The notes under the pieces were generated by a model. That model ran no database searches, was not told where the DNA came from, and saw only the letters and a program-made list of their open reading frames with translations. This document shows, one piece after another, positions 1 through 7,129 of a stretch of DNA of 13,103 bases. The position numbers and the translations under genes were made by a program. Positions within the stretch are counted from its first letter, which is position 1. Each line of letters starts with the position of its first letter. Source of the DNA: Puniceicoccaceae bacterium (GTDB taxonomy: Bacteria; Verrucomicrobiota; Verrucomicrobiia; Opitutales; Coraliomargaritaceae); contig PWZW01000066.1 of NCBI GenBank assembly GCA_003567255.1, forward strand, positions 1-13,103, written 5' to 3'.

Positions 1-62
1 CCAAGGTGCGAGGCTCAAGCTTACTCCTCTCAGGTTTATTTTCGGCATGCCACTTTACCCCG

Positions 63-1487
63 ATGACCTCCCCAGGGGATAGACACAAGCCGCGTGTAGC
101 TATTGCCGGGGCTAGTGGTTTTGTCGGCACAAAAATCAGAACAGCTCTCAGCGAACACTTCCAATGGCTCGCCTTAACCCGATCCGCAACGATCAGTGGA
201 AGCCAAACCAGCGACGACCATACTAGCTGGCGCCATTGCGACCTTTTCTCTCTTCCACAGGTCGAACAAGCCTTGAGTGGCGCTGATTACGGAATTTACC
301 TGGTCCACTCCATGCTTCCTTCCAGCCGCTTGGTCCAAGGAGATTTCGCCGATATGGATCTGCTTCTGGCAGACAATTTTGCCCGTGCTGCGCGCTCCGC
401 CGGACTCAAACACATTATTTATTTGGGTGGCCTCATCCCCGAGGACCAGAGCCACCTTTCTCCCCACTTGCAAAGTCGGCTGGAGGTGGAGAAAGTGCTG
501 CGCGCTTCGGGAATTCCAGTGACCGTTCTACGCGCCGGCTTGATTGTGGGACCTGGCGGATCGTCGACCAGGATGCTCATCAATCTAGTACACCGCCTTC
601 CTTTTATGATTCTTCCCCGGTGGACCCGCTCAGTCACTCAGTCGATAGACGTGCGTGACGTCGTTCGGGCGTTTGACATTGTGCTTCGAGAGGAAAATTA
701 CCAAGGCAAGACGTATGATCTGGCGGGCCATCCGTCAATGACGTACAAAAACATGATCCTTTCCACTGGCCGTGTGATGAATAAGCATCCGCGCGCCATC
801 ACCTATCCGTTTCACTCTATAAAACTCTCACGCGCTTGGGTACGTTTCATCAGTGGGGTCCCAGCCCAATTGGTCAATCCGCTCCTGGAAAGCCTGACCC
901 ACGATCTTTCTGCGGCGGATAATCCGCTCCTGGCAAGAATGCTTCCAGACTGCATAGAGTTTGAAACATCCGTGCGATCGGCAATGACGGCAGAAGGGGC
1001 TCTGGTTGAAAATCCGCGGGCTTCCACCCAGAAAATTGATAGATCCCTACTTAGGGCAGCGAAGCGTGTCCGCTCAATTCAGCGTCTTCCGCTTCCCAAA
1101 GGTTGGGACGCACCAACGGTAGCCAACGCCTACGGAAGTTGGCTTACGAAGAAATTCCGCGGGCTCATTTATGTGGACCGCTCCTCTGACGGCGAGTTGA
1201 TCTTTTGGTTGCGCTATCCAGCCTTGAAACTCCTTGTCCTATCACCGACTCCCTTCTCTAGAAAGGGCGGACGCCGCCGCGCATTTTACATAAGCGGGGG
1301 TGTCCTGGCCCAGCAGGTGGATCCACCGGGTCGGCTGGAATTTCGACTTATACCCGAACTAAATTGCCTGGTTGCCGCAATCCACGGGTTCTCGCCAAGC
1401 CTCCCGTGGGCACTCTACTCCCAGACACAGGCGCGGGTGCACCTATGGGTCATGCGCAGCTTTGCCAAGTACCTGGCAAAAGTTTAA
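63..1487 (+). CDS. NAD(P)-binding SDR-like oxidoreductase, YbjT/DUF2867-type two-domain protein
   Basis: Atypical short-chain dehydrogenase/NAD(P)H-binding protein of about 474 residues; the substrate is unknown. Numbered from the ATG at 63, a Rossmann fold begins at residue 11 with the dinucleotide loop GASGFVG (16-22). YLVHSM follows at 79-84, then IIYLGGL (118-124) and an LRAGLIVGPG stretch (157-166), all typical of the YbjT-like family with a fused C-terminal domain. The C-terminal part (about 320-474) resembles the DUF2867/SRPBCC-like half of these proteins but is less conserved. There is no signal peptide or convincing membrane segment. The start is uncertain: the frame is open to the window edge and has a GTG at 6, but family homology begins just after the ATG at 63, and neither start has a good ribosome binding site. 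The gene stands alone on the plus strand and converges on the minus-strand run. The family call is fairly secure; the reaction is not known. Confidence 0.8.
   Translation: MTSPGDRHKPRVAIAGASGFVGTKIRTALSEHFQWLALTRSATISGSQTSDDHTSWRHCDLFSLPQVEQALSGADYGIYLVHSMLPSSRLVQGDFADMDLLLADNFARAARSAGLKHIIYLGGLIPEDQSHLSPHLQSRLEVEKVLRASGIPVTVLRAGLIVGPGGSSTRMLINLVHRLPFMILPRWTRSVTQSIDVRDVVRAFDIVLREENYQGKTYDLAGHPSMTYKNMILSTGRVMNKHPRAITYPFHSIKLSRAWVRFISGVPAQLVNPLLESLTHDLSAADNPLLARMLPDCIEFETSVRSAMTAEGALVENPRASTQKIDRSLLRAAKRVRSIQRLPLPKGWDAPTVANAYGSWLTKKFRGLIYVDRSSDGELIFWLRYPALKLLVLSPTPFSRKGGRRRAFYISGGVLAQQVDPPGRLEFRLIPELNCLVAAIHGFSPSLPWALYSQTQARVHLWVMRSFAKYLAKV
1461..1480 (+). terminator. Inverted repeat at the 3' end of the SDR-like gene, possible terminator
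   Basis: A perfect 7-bp inverted repeat, TTTGCCA / TGGCAAA, with a 6-base loop lies inside the last codons just before the stop at 1485-1487. It is followed by AGTTTAAAC, which has only a short T run. It could stop plus-strand transcription between the two convergent units. The missing T tract makes it a weak intrinsic terminator; coincidence in coding sequence is possible. Confidence 0.3.
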
Positions 1488-1519
1488 ACAAGGCACCTGA
1501 GGACTCTTAAAATCAAAAG

Positions 1520-2140
1520 CTATTCTTTAAACAGCTGCATCTGGGGATCCTTCACCATGTCATAAATCTTCAAAATGCGCATCAATTGAAGTAAATCCGA
1601 CTTTTGGTAGCTGTGGTTGACTTCGACGCGACGGATCAGATTCTCCAGAATTGTGCTAAAGGTCAGTATATGATCAACTCCCAGCTTTCTGAGCATTTCG
1701 ATACTTTCGGAACGTTGCGGATCATTGGTCGGCAGACTGGGCAAGACCAATATTTTTACAAAAGACGTGGGTTCTTTGATTAACTCCGCACCATCTTCCT
1801 CTTCATTAAATTCGAAATAGGCTTCCGCCCGCTCAAGCACATCCCGCTTTAAAAAGTTGAAAATTTTACTGCTGCTTTTCAGCATCGAGGGACTGAAGCG
1901 CGAGGTGTGCCACCCCTTCACGACCACGACCGCACGCCGTATGCTTTCTACGTCGGCCGAGAAAAGCTGAAACCCAGCGGTACCCCCATCTTTCGCCGGT
2001 TGGGGGTTGGCCACGATCAAGTCAATCTCCTCGTCGCTCCGCTTTTTGCGGGAGTGGATGGCGTACTTTCGCAGTTGCCGAACGAGAAATCCGTTGAGCT
2101 CAAAATACTCCCGAACAATGTTTTCGTCGAAACCTGCCAT
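1520..2140 (-). CDS. Conserved-looking hypothetical protein, possible PD-(D/E)XK-like fold
   Basis: A 206-residue soluble protein that I do not recognise by name. The N-terminal helix (NIVREYFELNGFLV, residues 7-20) is followed by a basic patch (RKKR, 31-34), then EEIDLIV (37-43) and a hydrophobic strand ending in VVVVKGWH (71-78). A helix with an acidic residue, a strand ending in Asp (D40) and a strand carrying a Lys (K75) is the layout of restriction-endonuclease-like folds. However, the usual (D/E)XK acidic residue is Val here, so catalysis is doubtful and the fold is only a suggestion. The rest is mostly helical with an acidic stretch (112-119). There is no signal peptide or membrane segment. 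It is the last gene of the minus-strand run, 32 bp after the iscA-like gene, and the ATG has no Shine-Dalgarno sequence. Coding is supported by its length, its tight fit with its neighbour and a protein-like composition. Confidence 0.7.
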   Translation of the reverse strand: MAGFDENIVREYFELNGFLVRQLRKYAIHSRKKRSDEEIDLIVANPQPAKDGGTAGFQLFSADVESIRRAVVVVKGWHTSRFSPSMLKSSSKIFNFLKRDVLERAEAYFEFNEEEDGAELIKEPTSFVKILVLPSLPTNDPQRSESIEMLRKLGVDHILTFSTILENLIRRVEVNHSYQKSDLLQLMRILKIYDMVKDPQMQLFKE

Positions 2141-2172
2141 TGGCTCTAAGTACGTTAATCAAGAGAACGCCC

Positions 2173-2550
2173 TCACACACTAAAGCTCTCACCGCAGCTA
2201 CAACTGGAGGTTGCATTGGGGTTTGAGAATTTAAAACCACCCCCGACCATTTGGTGGGAATAGTCTATTTGGGTACCTTTTAAATAAAGAGCGCTTTTAG
2301 AGTCGACCAAAACCGGCACGCCATGAGACCACACCACGATGTCTCCCCGTTTGGTTGTATTCACAAACTTCATTTTATAGCTCAATCCATTACACCCGCC
2401 CCCAGTGATAGCGCACCGCAGGAAAGGCCCTTCCCCGTCACGCTCCATCAATGCGAGCGCCTTTTCACCCGCCGCAGCGGTTAAACGAATCAGTGCCTCA
2501 TTCCCCTCCCGAACACTTTCAGGTATTTCAATTGTACTTATCACGGACAT
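2173..2550 (-). CDS. Iron-sulfur cluster assembly accessory protein, IscA/HesB/ErpA family
   Basis: A-type carrier that binds iron or Fe-S clusters and passes them to apoproteins in the cytoplasm. The 125 residues carry the three family cysteines: C53 in GGGCNGLSY, and C117 and C119 in the C-terminal SSCSCGESFSV. The GFKFSNPNATSS stretch just before them is typical. The usual C-terminal CGC is CSC here, which keeps both cysteines. An extra Cys (C46) precedes the glycine triplet. The N-terminal 20 residues before LTAAAGEKAL are a modest extension. The gene lies 35 bp after pdxA and 32 bp before the hypothetical gene, so co-transcription is likely. No isc or suf genes are visible nearby. Which A-type subfamily (IscA, SufA or ErpA) cannot be decided from the sequence. 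Confidence 0.9.
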   Translation of the reverse strand: MSVISTIEIPESVREGNEALIRLTAAAGEKALALMERDGEGPFLRCAITGGGCNGLSYKMKFVNTTKRGDIVVWSHGVPVLVDSKSALYLKGTQIDYSHQMVGGGFKFSNPNATSSCSCGESFSV

Positions 2551-2570
2551 TGCAAATGCTTAGTATGTAC

Positions 2571-2588
2571 TGATTCACCAGAGAATCA
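2571..2588 (-). repeat. Small inverted repeat over the pdxA stop codon
   Basis: TGATTC and GAATCA form a 6-bp stem with a 6-base loop. The repeat includes the pdxA stop codon (2586-2588) and lies in the 35-bp pdxA/iscA-like spacer. No T run follows on the minus strand, so it is unlikely to be an intrinsic terminator. It may only structure the junction, or be chance. Confidence 0.25.
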
Positions 2589-3542
2589 AGTACGCTTGGT
2601 TACGAGCCGACTGGCCAGTCGCAAGGCGGCCAACATGCTCCCAGAAGAGGCTTTTTGCTGCCCGGCAATCTCAAACCCTGTCCCATGATCGGGGCTTGTT
2701 CGGAGGTAGGGTAGCCCAAGCGTTAGGTTCACCGCATGGTCAAACTCCAGAAGCTTCAACGGTGCCAGGCCCTGATCATGGTAAAGCGCAACGACCACAT
2801 CAAATTCGCCGCGAACCTGCCGCATGAACACGGTGTCTCCCGGCAAGCAGCCAGACAGCCCAGGAATAAATTCCCGCATGCGATCCAATACCGGATCCAG
2901 CAGGTCGATTTCCTCACTGCCCAAGATTCCGCACTCGCCCGCGTGGGGATTCAATCCACAAACGCCAATCCGCGGATCTGAGAGACCAAGCGAATGGCAT
3001 AAGGAAGCCGCCCGCGTCACCGCCCGCTCCAGACAAGCTGCATCCAGCGCTGCGGGGACCTCCGCCAGCGAAATATGCCAAGTCGCCAGCACCACACGCA
3101 TTTGCTGGCCCACAAAAGCCATCGTCGGCACTCCCTGCCAACGCTTCGCAAAGAACTCCGTTTGCCCCGGCTCGGCAAACCCCACCGCCTGAAGACGATG
3201 TTTGCTTATCGGTCCAGTAACTACCCCACTAAACTTTCCAAGCAGGCACCCCTGAGCGGCCATTTCCATCGACTCCAGAGCGACGCTTGCTCCCAGCTGG
3301 CTTGGATTTCCCGGTGTCACTTCAAAGTCACGGGGCCCGCATGCCCTAAAGCCACAGCCAAATTTTTCCGCCAGGGGAGCAGCCCATGACCGAGGCCCCA
3401 ACAAACACACTGCTTGCTTTTCGGAAAATTCAGAAAGAGCCTCCCCGATAACCTCCGGCCCTACCCCAGCAGGATCGCCACAGGTAACTGCCAATGGGAG
3501 CATTTCCCCGGATAAGTCGTCCGGATAGGTCTGCCTAGACAT
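2586..3542 (-). CDS. pdxA: 4-hydroxythreonine-4-phosphate dehydrogenase PdxA
   Basis: Catalyses NAD-dependent oxidation of 4-phosphohydroxy-L-threonine in the DXP-dependent pyridoxal 5'-phosphate pathway, in the cytoplasm. The 318 residues start with the family block TCGDPAGVGPEVIGEAL (20-36). The three metal-binding histidines are present: H156 (ATWHISLAEV), H200 (NPHAGECG) and H255 (YHDQGLAPLK). The DHGTGFEIAGQ block (285-295) is also conserved. In the substrate-binding segment, where Escherichia coli has GHTEFF, this protein reads GQTEFF (126-131), so the expected His is Gln. Two starts are possible: the ATG at 3542, which overlaps the lpxA stop by 8 bases and has an AGG about 10 bases upstream, and an ATG at 3503 (residue 14) immediately before the conserved block. 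Located between lpxA and the Fe-S gene. PdxJ is not in the window. Confidence 0.95.
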   Translation of the reverse strand: MSRQTYPDDLSGEMLPLAVTCGDPAGVGPEVIGEALSEFSEKQAVCLLGPRSWAAPLAEKFGCGFRACGPRDFEVTPGNPSQLGASVALESMEMAAQGCLLGKFSGVVTGPISKHRLQAVGFAEPGQTEFFAKRWQGVPTMAFVGQQMRVVLATWHISLAEVPAALDAACLERAVTRAASLCHSLGLSDPRIGVCGLNPHAGECGILGSEEIDLLDPVLDRMREFIPGLSGCLPGDTVFMRQVRGEFDVVVALYHDQGLAPLKLLEFDHAVNLTLGLPYLRTSPDHGTGFEIAGQQKASSGSMLAALRLASRLVTKRT

Positions 3543-4329
3543 CGCCCTGCCTGGAGCGTACGAAGCCCCGCTTGGTCGTGCTGAAAAAATTTAAAAACCG
3601 CAAGCCCGGTTCAGTCACGCCAAACTCATGCTCACGCCCCGCAGCAGCGGCTTTTATACTGAGATTACCACCTCCGTAAAACACCGCACGGTAGCAACGC
3701 TTAAGGTCGGAAATCGCATTTGTATCGATCCCCGCTCTGCGTAAGCCAACGAGGTTCAGTCCACATGCCTCGTTTCTTTCTGCCACCATCAAATACGGCG
3801 GGACATCGGCTGAGATGGATGCGTTGCCCGCAATCATAGAAAGGCGCCCGATGCGGACAAACTGATGCACCCCGGCACCACCGCCTAAAAATGCATTTCG
3901 CTCAATGGTCACATACCCTCCAAGCATCACATTATTCGCCAGCACCACACCATCGCCGAGATGGCCGTCGTGCCCAACGTGAGCATTTGCCATGAGCAAG
4001 CAGTTTGCACCGATGGTCGTGCACTTCCCAGCCTCGGTAGCGCGGCTCACCGTCACCGCTTCACGCAGTACGGTGTTTTCTCCTATACTCACTCCCGACT
4101 CGACCGCCGCATCAAACTTAAGTGACTGAGGGTCGCCCCCAATAACGCAGAAAGGATCTACCCGGACGCCTTTAGCGAGTACGCTGCCCGTCTTCACCAC
4201 CACGTGCGAAGCCAAAACAACCTCCTTGCCCAGTTCCGCACCGGCTTCCACGACACAATACGGGCCAATAACGGCAGATTTGGCTATGGTTGCTTTATCA
4301 GATATGATCGCTGTGGGGTGTATGCTCAT
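3535..4329 (-). CDS. lpxA: Acyl-[ACP]-UDP-N-acetylglucosamine O-acyltransferase LpxA
   Basis: First step of lipid A synthesis: transfers an R-3-hydroxyacyl chain from ACP to UDP-GlcNAc in the cytoplasm. From the ATG at 4329 the protein has 264 residues, the normal family length. It begins with HPTAIIS and runs through hexapeptide repeats of the left-handed beta helix (about 4-185). LLMANAHVGHDG (111-122) carries the catalytic histidine, most likely H120. GGGAGVHQFVRIG and ADVPPYLMVAERN follow, then a helical C-terminal domain ending STTKRGFVR. The frame is open upstream to 4431, but those 34 residues are unlike any LpxA N-terminus and were dropped. A 123-bp spacer separates it from panD, so it may have its own promoter. 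No lpxD, fabZ or lpxB is adjacent, unlike the common lpxD-fabZ-lpxA-lpxB cluster. Confidence 0.95.
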   Translation of the reverse strand: MSIHPTAIISDKATIAKSAVIGPYCVVEAGAELGKEVVLASHVVVKTGSVLAKGVRVDPFCVIGGDPQSLKFDAAVESGVSIGENTVLREAVTVSRATEAGKCTTIGANCLLMANAHVGHDGHLGDGVVLANNVMLGGYVTIERNAFLGGGAGVHQFVRIGRLSMIAGNASISADVPPYLMVAERNEACGLNLVGLRRAGIDTNAISDLKRCYRAVFYGGGNLSIKAAAAGREHEFGVTEPGLRFLNFFSTTKRGFVRSRQGDV

Positions 4330-4394
4330 ATACAGGAAACTCTTCGAAAACAGTCCCAAGGTAAAGGCTTTGTTACAACTACCCGAGATGACAT

Positions 4395-4426
4395 CGGTTT
4401 TTTTATGAACCGAATCCGCGCGGTTC
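4395..4426 (-). repeat. Overlapping inverted repeats in the panD-lpxA spacer
   Basis: GAACCG (4407-4412) and CGGTTC (4421-4426) form a 6-bp stem whose loop contains most of an 8-bp palindrome, CCGCGCGG (4416-4423). The central AACCG (4408-4412) could instead pair with CGGTT at 4395-4399 across a seven-base homopolymer (T on plus, A in the minus transcript). In the panD-lpxA transcript these are two mutually exclusive hairpins 70-100 bases before the lpxA start. There is no T tract on the minus strand, so it is not a standard terminator. It may affect lpxA expression or transcript processing; function is unproven. Confidence 0.35.
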
Positions 4427-4452
4427 GGCACAAATCAACCGCTGAGGTGGAT

Positions 4453-4842
4453 CTAATAGCGCGCGTCGGCGGCAACCAAGACATTATCCGCGCGGACAAT
4501 CTTTCGGTTCCCCTCAGCGAGTACAAGAACACTCGGTTTCCAGTCCGCAGCCTCAACCACCGTCATTTCCGCAAAAGACATGATGACCAGCAAATCGCCA
4601 AGTTCGCCCTTGTGAGCGGCTGCTCCATTCAGCGAAATGGTCAGTGAGCCAACAGGTGCGGGAATCGCATAGGTCTCGAAGCGTTCTCCGTTTTCAATGT
4701 TCGCAACGAGGATTTTTTCGTAAGGCAGCATGCCCACTTGGTCCATCAACTCGCGGTCAATCGCCAAGCTTCCCTCATAGTGAAGGGCTCGATCAGTGAC
4801 TTCTGCCCGCAGCAACTTGGACTTTAACAAGGTAACGTTCAT
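4453..4842 (-). CDS. panD: Aspartate 1-decarboxylase precursor PanD
   Basis: Pyruvoyl enzyme that decarboxylates L-aspartate to beta-alanine for pantothenate and coenzyme A synthesis. The 129 residues align without gaps to the E. coli enzyme over the catalytic core. HYEGS (21-25) carries the self-cleavage site between G24 and S25, and S25 becomes the pyruvoyl group. R54, Y58 and N72 sit at the positions of the known active-site residues, and the LNGAAAH block (71-77) is conserved. Length is normal. The ATG at 4842 has no clear Shine-Dalgarno sequence. It follows the CPBP gene by 32 bp. No other pantothenate gene (panB, panC) lies in the window. The PanZ/PanM maturation factor of enterobacteria is not seen, so the enzyme probably matures by itself, as in most bacteria. 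Confidence 0.96.
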   Translation of the reverse strand: MNVTLLKSKLLRAEVTDRALHYEGSLAIDRELMDQVGMLPYEKILVANIENGERFETYAIPAPVGSLTISLNGAAAHKGELGDLLVIMSFAEMTVVEAADWKPSVLVLAEGNRKIVRADNVLVAADARY

Positions 4843-4874
4843 ATGATCATCAATAATCTAAATGAAGAATCATT

Positions 4875-5774
4875 TTATTCAACTCCAGGGACTTTCGTCG
4901 AGAGGAATAATAGTCCCAAACTCAGGGCGTTGAAAAACGCATGGAAAAGGATGGGAACCCTCAAATTACCGTGTTTTTGGTAGATAAAAGCGAGCAACAC
5001 TCCGACAAAAAACAACCCCGCTGCAGACTGCAGGCTCCAGTGAATCATCGAAAAAATCACGCCGCTTAAACCGGCGGCCGCCCAAAACCTCATTCGGTCG
5101 GCAAAAAAGCGGTACATCACTCCGCGGAAAAAGTACTCCTCCGCAATTGGTGCCAAAATCACCGCGATCAAGGCTAAACCCACTAATCCGAGTAAGTCAC
5201 CCCCTTGGGTGAACAGCTGAACCGGAATCTGTAAAGGTGGCTCATCTATCCAACCGAGCTTAACCACTTGAGCCAGCAAAACCGCCCACAACGCACCCAC
5301 CAGGGTGATCAAGGGAAAAAAGCGCAATAAGTAATCCGCCGCCAGCCAGGCACTTTGCCGCCAGCTCAACGGAGTGACCGAAAGGGGCACTCCATAAGTC
5401 TTGGGCGCAAAGCGCCGGGCACCCAAGACGACCCCAAGCAGGGGTATCTGCATGGCAAGCGAAAAACCAACGGCGCCCCGTATTGTCAGGCCATCACCAT
5501 CTACAGCGGATTCCCCGGTCATCCATTGGTAAACTGCCGCAGCAAGATTCTGGAAAAACATTAAAGTGATGAATAGCGCACCAACGATCAAAATGAAATC
5601 AACCGTGCTCAGGCCCCACTTTGGAAGCCCAATGGTTTGGGTACCCACACCATCTCGTCCTGATGGAGCCTGCCGAAGCACTTGGGCCCACCGAATACCT
5701 GAGCCAAGCAAAACCCCTAAAAAAAGTAAACTAAGGAAAATGCCAAATGCATTCAGCGGAGGTTCCGTACCCAT
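4875..5774 (-). CDS. CPBP-family intramembrane glutamic endopeptidase (CAAX protease-like)
   Basis: Polytopic membrane protein of 299 residues with the CPBP/ABI protease motifs in order: EEYFFRG (212-218), FSMIH (241-245, H245) and HAFFN (278-282, H278 and N282). These are the glutamate, histidine and asparagine residues expected for intramembrane proteolysis. Hydrophobic segments lie at about 9-25, 57-82, 101-118, 145-172, 194-211, 232-247, 252-266 and 275-292. Substrates are not predictable; bacterial relatives have been linked to bacteriocin immunity or protein maturation, but nothing here points to either. The ATG at 5774 is preceded by AAAGGG, one of the better ribosome binding sites in the window. 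The gene sits between pyrC (56-bp gap) and panD (32-bp gap), with no obvious link to either pathway. Family confidence is high, role unknown. Confidence 0.9.
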   Translation of the reverse strand: MGTEPPLNAFGIFLSLLFLGVLLGSGIRWAQVLRQAPSGRDGVGTQTIGLPKWGLSTVDFILIVGALFITLMFFQNLAAAVYQWMTGESAVDGDGLTIRGAVGFSLAMQIPLLGVVLGARRFAPKTYGVPLSVTPLSWRQSAWLAADYLLRFFPLITLVGALWAVLLAQVVKLGWIDEPPLQIPVQLFTQGGDLLGLVGLALIAVILAPIAEEYFFRGVMYRFFADRMRFWAAAGLSGVIFSMIHWSLQSAAGLFFVGVLLAFIYQKHGNLRVPILFHAFFNALSLGLLFLSTKVPGVE

Positions 5775-5830
5775 TGCCCTTTGTGTGCAAACAGTTTATT
5801 AAGCGTAAATCAACAAACGAAGTTAGCCTG

Positions 5831-7129
5831 CTAGACCTCGAGTATATTCACCCCATCGAAAACTCGTCGCCCCGCCAAGATCGTTGAGCGGATACGCCCC
5901 CGCAGCGTCTCTCCATGCCACGGACAATTTCTCGCTTTACTCTGAAACGCATCCACGTCGACCGTCCACTCTGCGTCCGGATCAAAAATAACGATGTCCG
6001 CAGCCGCCCCCGCCGTCAGCGTACCAGCGGGAAGCTTACAAAGTTCTGCCCCTTTATGAGTCATGAGTGATACCACTTTGCTCAAATCCATCTTACCACT
6101 ATGGTAAAGCACTTTCAGCGTCACCGCCAAAGCAGTTTCCAAACCGATAATCCCAAAGGGCGCGTAATCAAACTCCACATCTTTTTCCGTCGGTGAGTGC
6201 GGTGCATGATCTGTGGCAATACAATCCAATGTCCCATCACACAGACCCTCAATCAAAGCTTCCACATCAAGCGCCGTTCTTAAAGGAGGGTTCATTTTAA
6301 AGTTTGCATCGTAGTTGCGCAAACAGGCATCCGTCAGGTCAATGTGGTGGGGACTCGCTTCGCCGCTAACGCTCACTCCGCGTGCTTTGGCGCGCCGAAT
6401 AATCTCCACCGAACTGGCCGAACTGATATGTTGCATGTGGATGTGCGCCCCCGTTTCTTCAGCCAAAATAACGTTGCGGGAGACAATTATGTCTTCGGCC
6501 GCTTTGGGCCATCCGCGCAGCCCAAGGCGAATCGACCACTCCCCTTCATGCATCACAGAACCCTGCGTCATACTCGCATCCTGGCAGTGGTCCATAATCG
6601 GGAGCCCAAACATCTTTGAGTACTCCACCGCCCGCCGCATCAATTCATTACTCTGAACGCACTTGCCATCGTCCGTGACCGCGACAATCCCCGCCTGATG
6701 CAATGAGCCAATGGGCGCCAACTGTTCTCCCGCCATACCGATGGTCAAGCAACCGGTCGGGTAGAGACGCGTCAACGCATCCCGCTGGGCCTTGTCACGG
6801 ATTAGCTGAATCGTGCCCGCATTGTCGCAAACCGGAGACGTATTCGGCATGCACACCAGCGTTGTAAATCCTCCCGCAGCTCCGGCGCGCGTGCCCGTCC
6901 GGATGGTCTCCTTGTGGCCTTGTCCGGGCTCGCGCAGGTGGACATGAATATCCACCAATCCCGGTGCAACCACATAGCCGGTAGCGTCGATAACTTCCGC
7001 CAAGGCTCGTTCTTTTTCGCTCAAATCGGGAACCAAGACCCCGTCTTTGGCAAATACGTCCCCAAGCTCATCCCTCCCGTTCGCGGGATCGATGATACGA
7101 CCTCCACTTATCCACAAATACTCACTCAT
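5831..7129 (-). CDS. pyrC: Dihydroorotase PyrC (class I, multifunctional-complex type)
   Basis: Zinc amidohydrolase that interconverts N-carbamoyl-L-aspartate and dihydroorotate in de novo pyrimidine synthesis. The 432 residues carry the metal-binding set of class I enzymes: H62 and H64 (DIHVHLREPG), D154 (VTDDGK), H181 (MDHCQD), H234 (HMQHISS) and D307 (ATDHAPH). The spacing matches the Aquifex-type enzyme, where an Asp takes the place of the carboxylated lysine bridge. The Aquifex enzyme works as a complex with aspartate carbamoyltransferase, and here pyrC directly follows pyrB. The start codon overlaps the pyrB stop by 4 bases (ATGA), implying translational coupling. The full set of ligands argues for an active enzyme rather than the inactive PyrC-like subunit found next to pyrB in some bacteria. 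Confidence 0.97.
   Translation of the reverse strand: MSEYLWISGGRIIDPANGRDELGDVFAKDGVLVPDLSEKERALAEVIDATGYVVAPGLVDIHVHLREPGQGHKETIRTGTRAGAAGGFTTLVCMPNTSPVCDNAGTIQLIRDKAQRDALTRLYPTGCLTIGMAGEQLAPIGSLHQAGIVAVTDDGKCVQSNELMRRAVEYSKMFGLPIMDHCQDASMTQGSVMHEGEWSIRLGLRGWPKAAEDIIVSRNVILAEETGAHIHMQHISSASSVEIIRRAKARGVSVSGEASPHHIDLTDACLRNYDANFKMNPPLRTALDVEALIEGLCDGTLDCIATDHAPHSPTEKDVEFDYAPFGIIGLETALAVTLKVLYHSGKMDLSKVVSLMTHKGAELCKLPAGTLTAGAAADIVIFDPDAEWTVDVDAFQSKARNCPWHGETLRGRIRSTILAGRRVFDGVNILEV

Noticed and set aside
6..62. GTG start of the first gene, with a short hydrophobic stretch resembling a signal peptide
   Set aside because: The Rossmann domain with its NAD(P) loop starts shortly after the ATG at 63 and must stay in the cytoplasm; the stretch is weakly hydrophobic and the frame is open to the window edge, so the GTG is not decisive.
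2824..3192. 122-codon plus-strand frame inside pdxA
   Set aside because: It is antisense to a strongly conserved gene, has low-complexity composition and no recognisable domain.
4330..4431. Upstream extension of lpxA by 34 residues
   Set aside because: The family N-terminus HPTAIIS follows the ATG at 4329 and gives normal LpxA length; the added residues are spacer translation through inverted repeats.
4204..4647. 147-codon plus-strand frame over lpxA, the spacer and panD
   Set aside because: It lies antisense to two well-supported genes and shows no family motif; it is a composition shadow.
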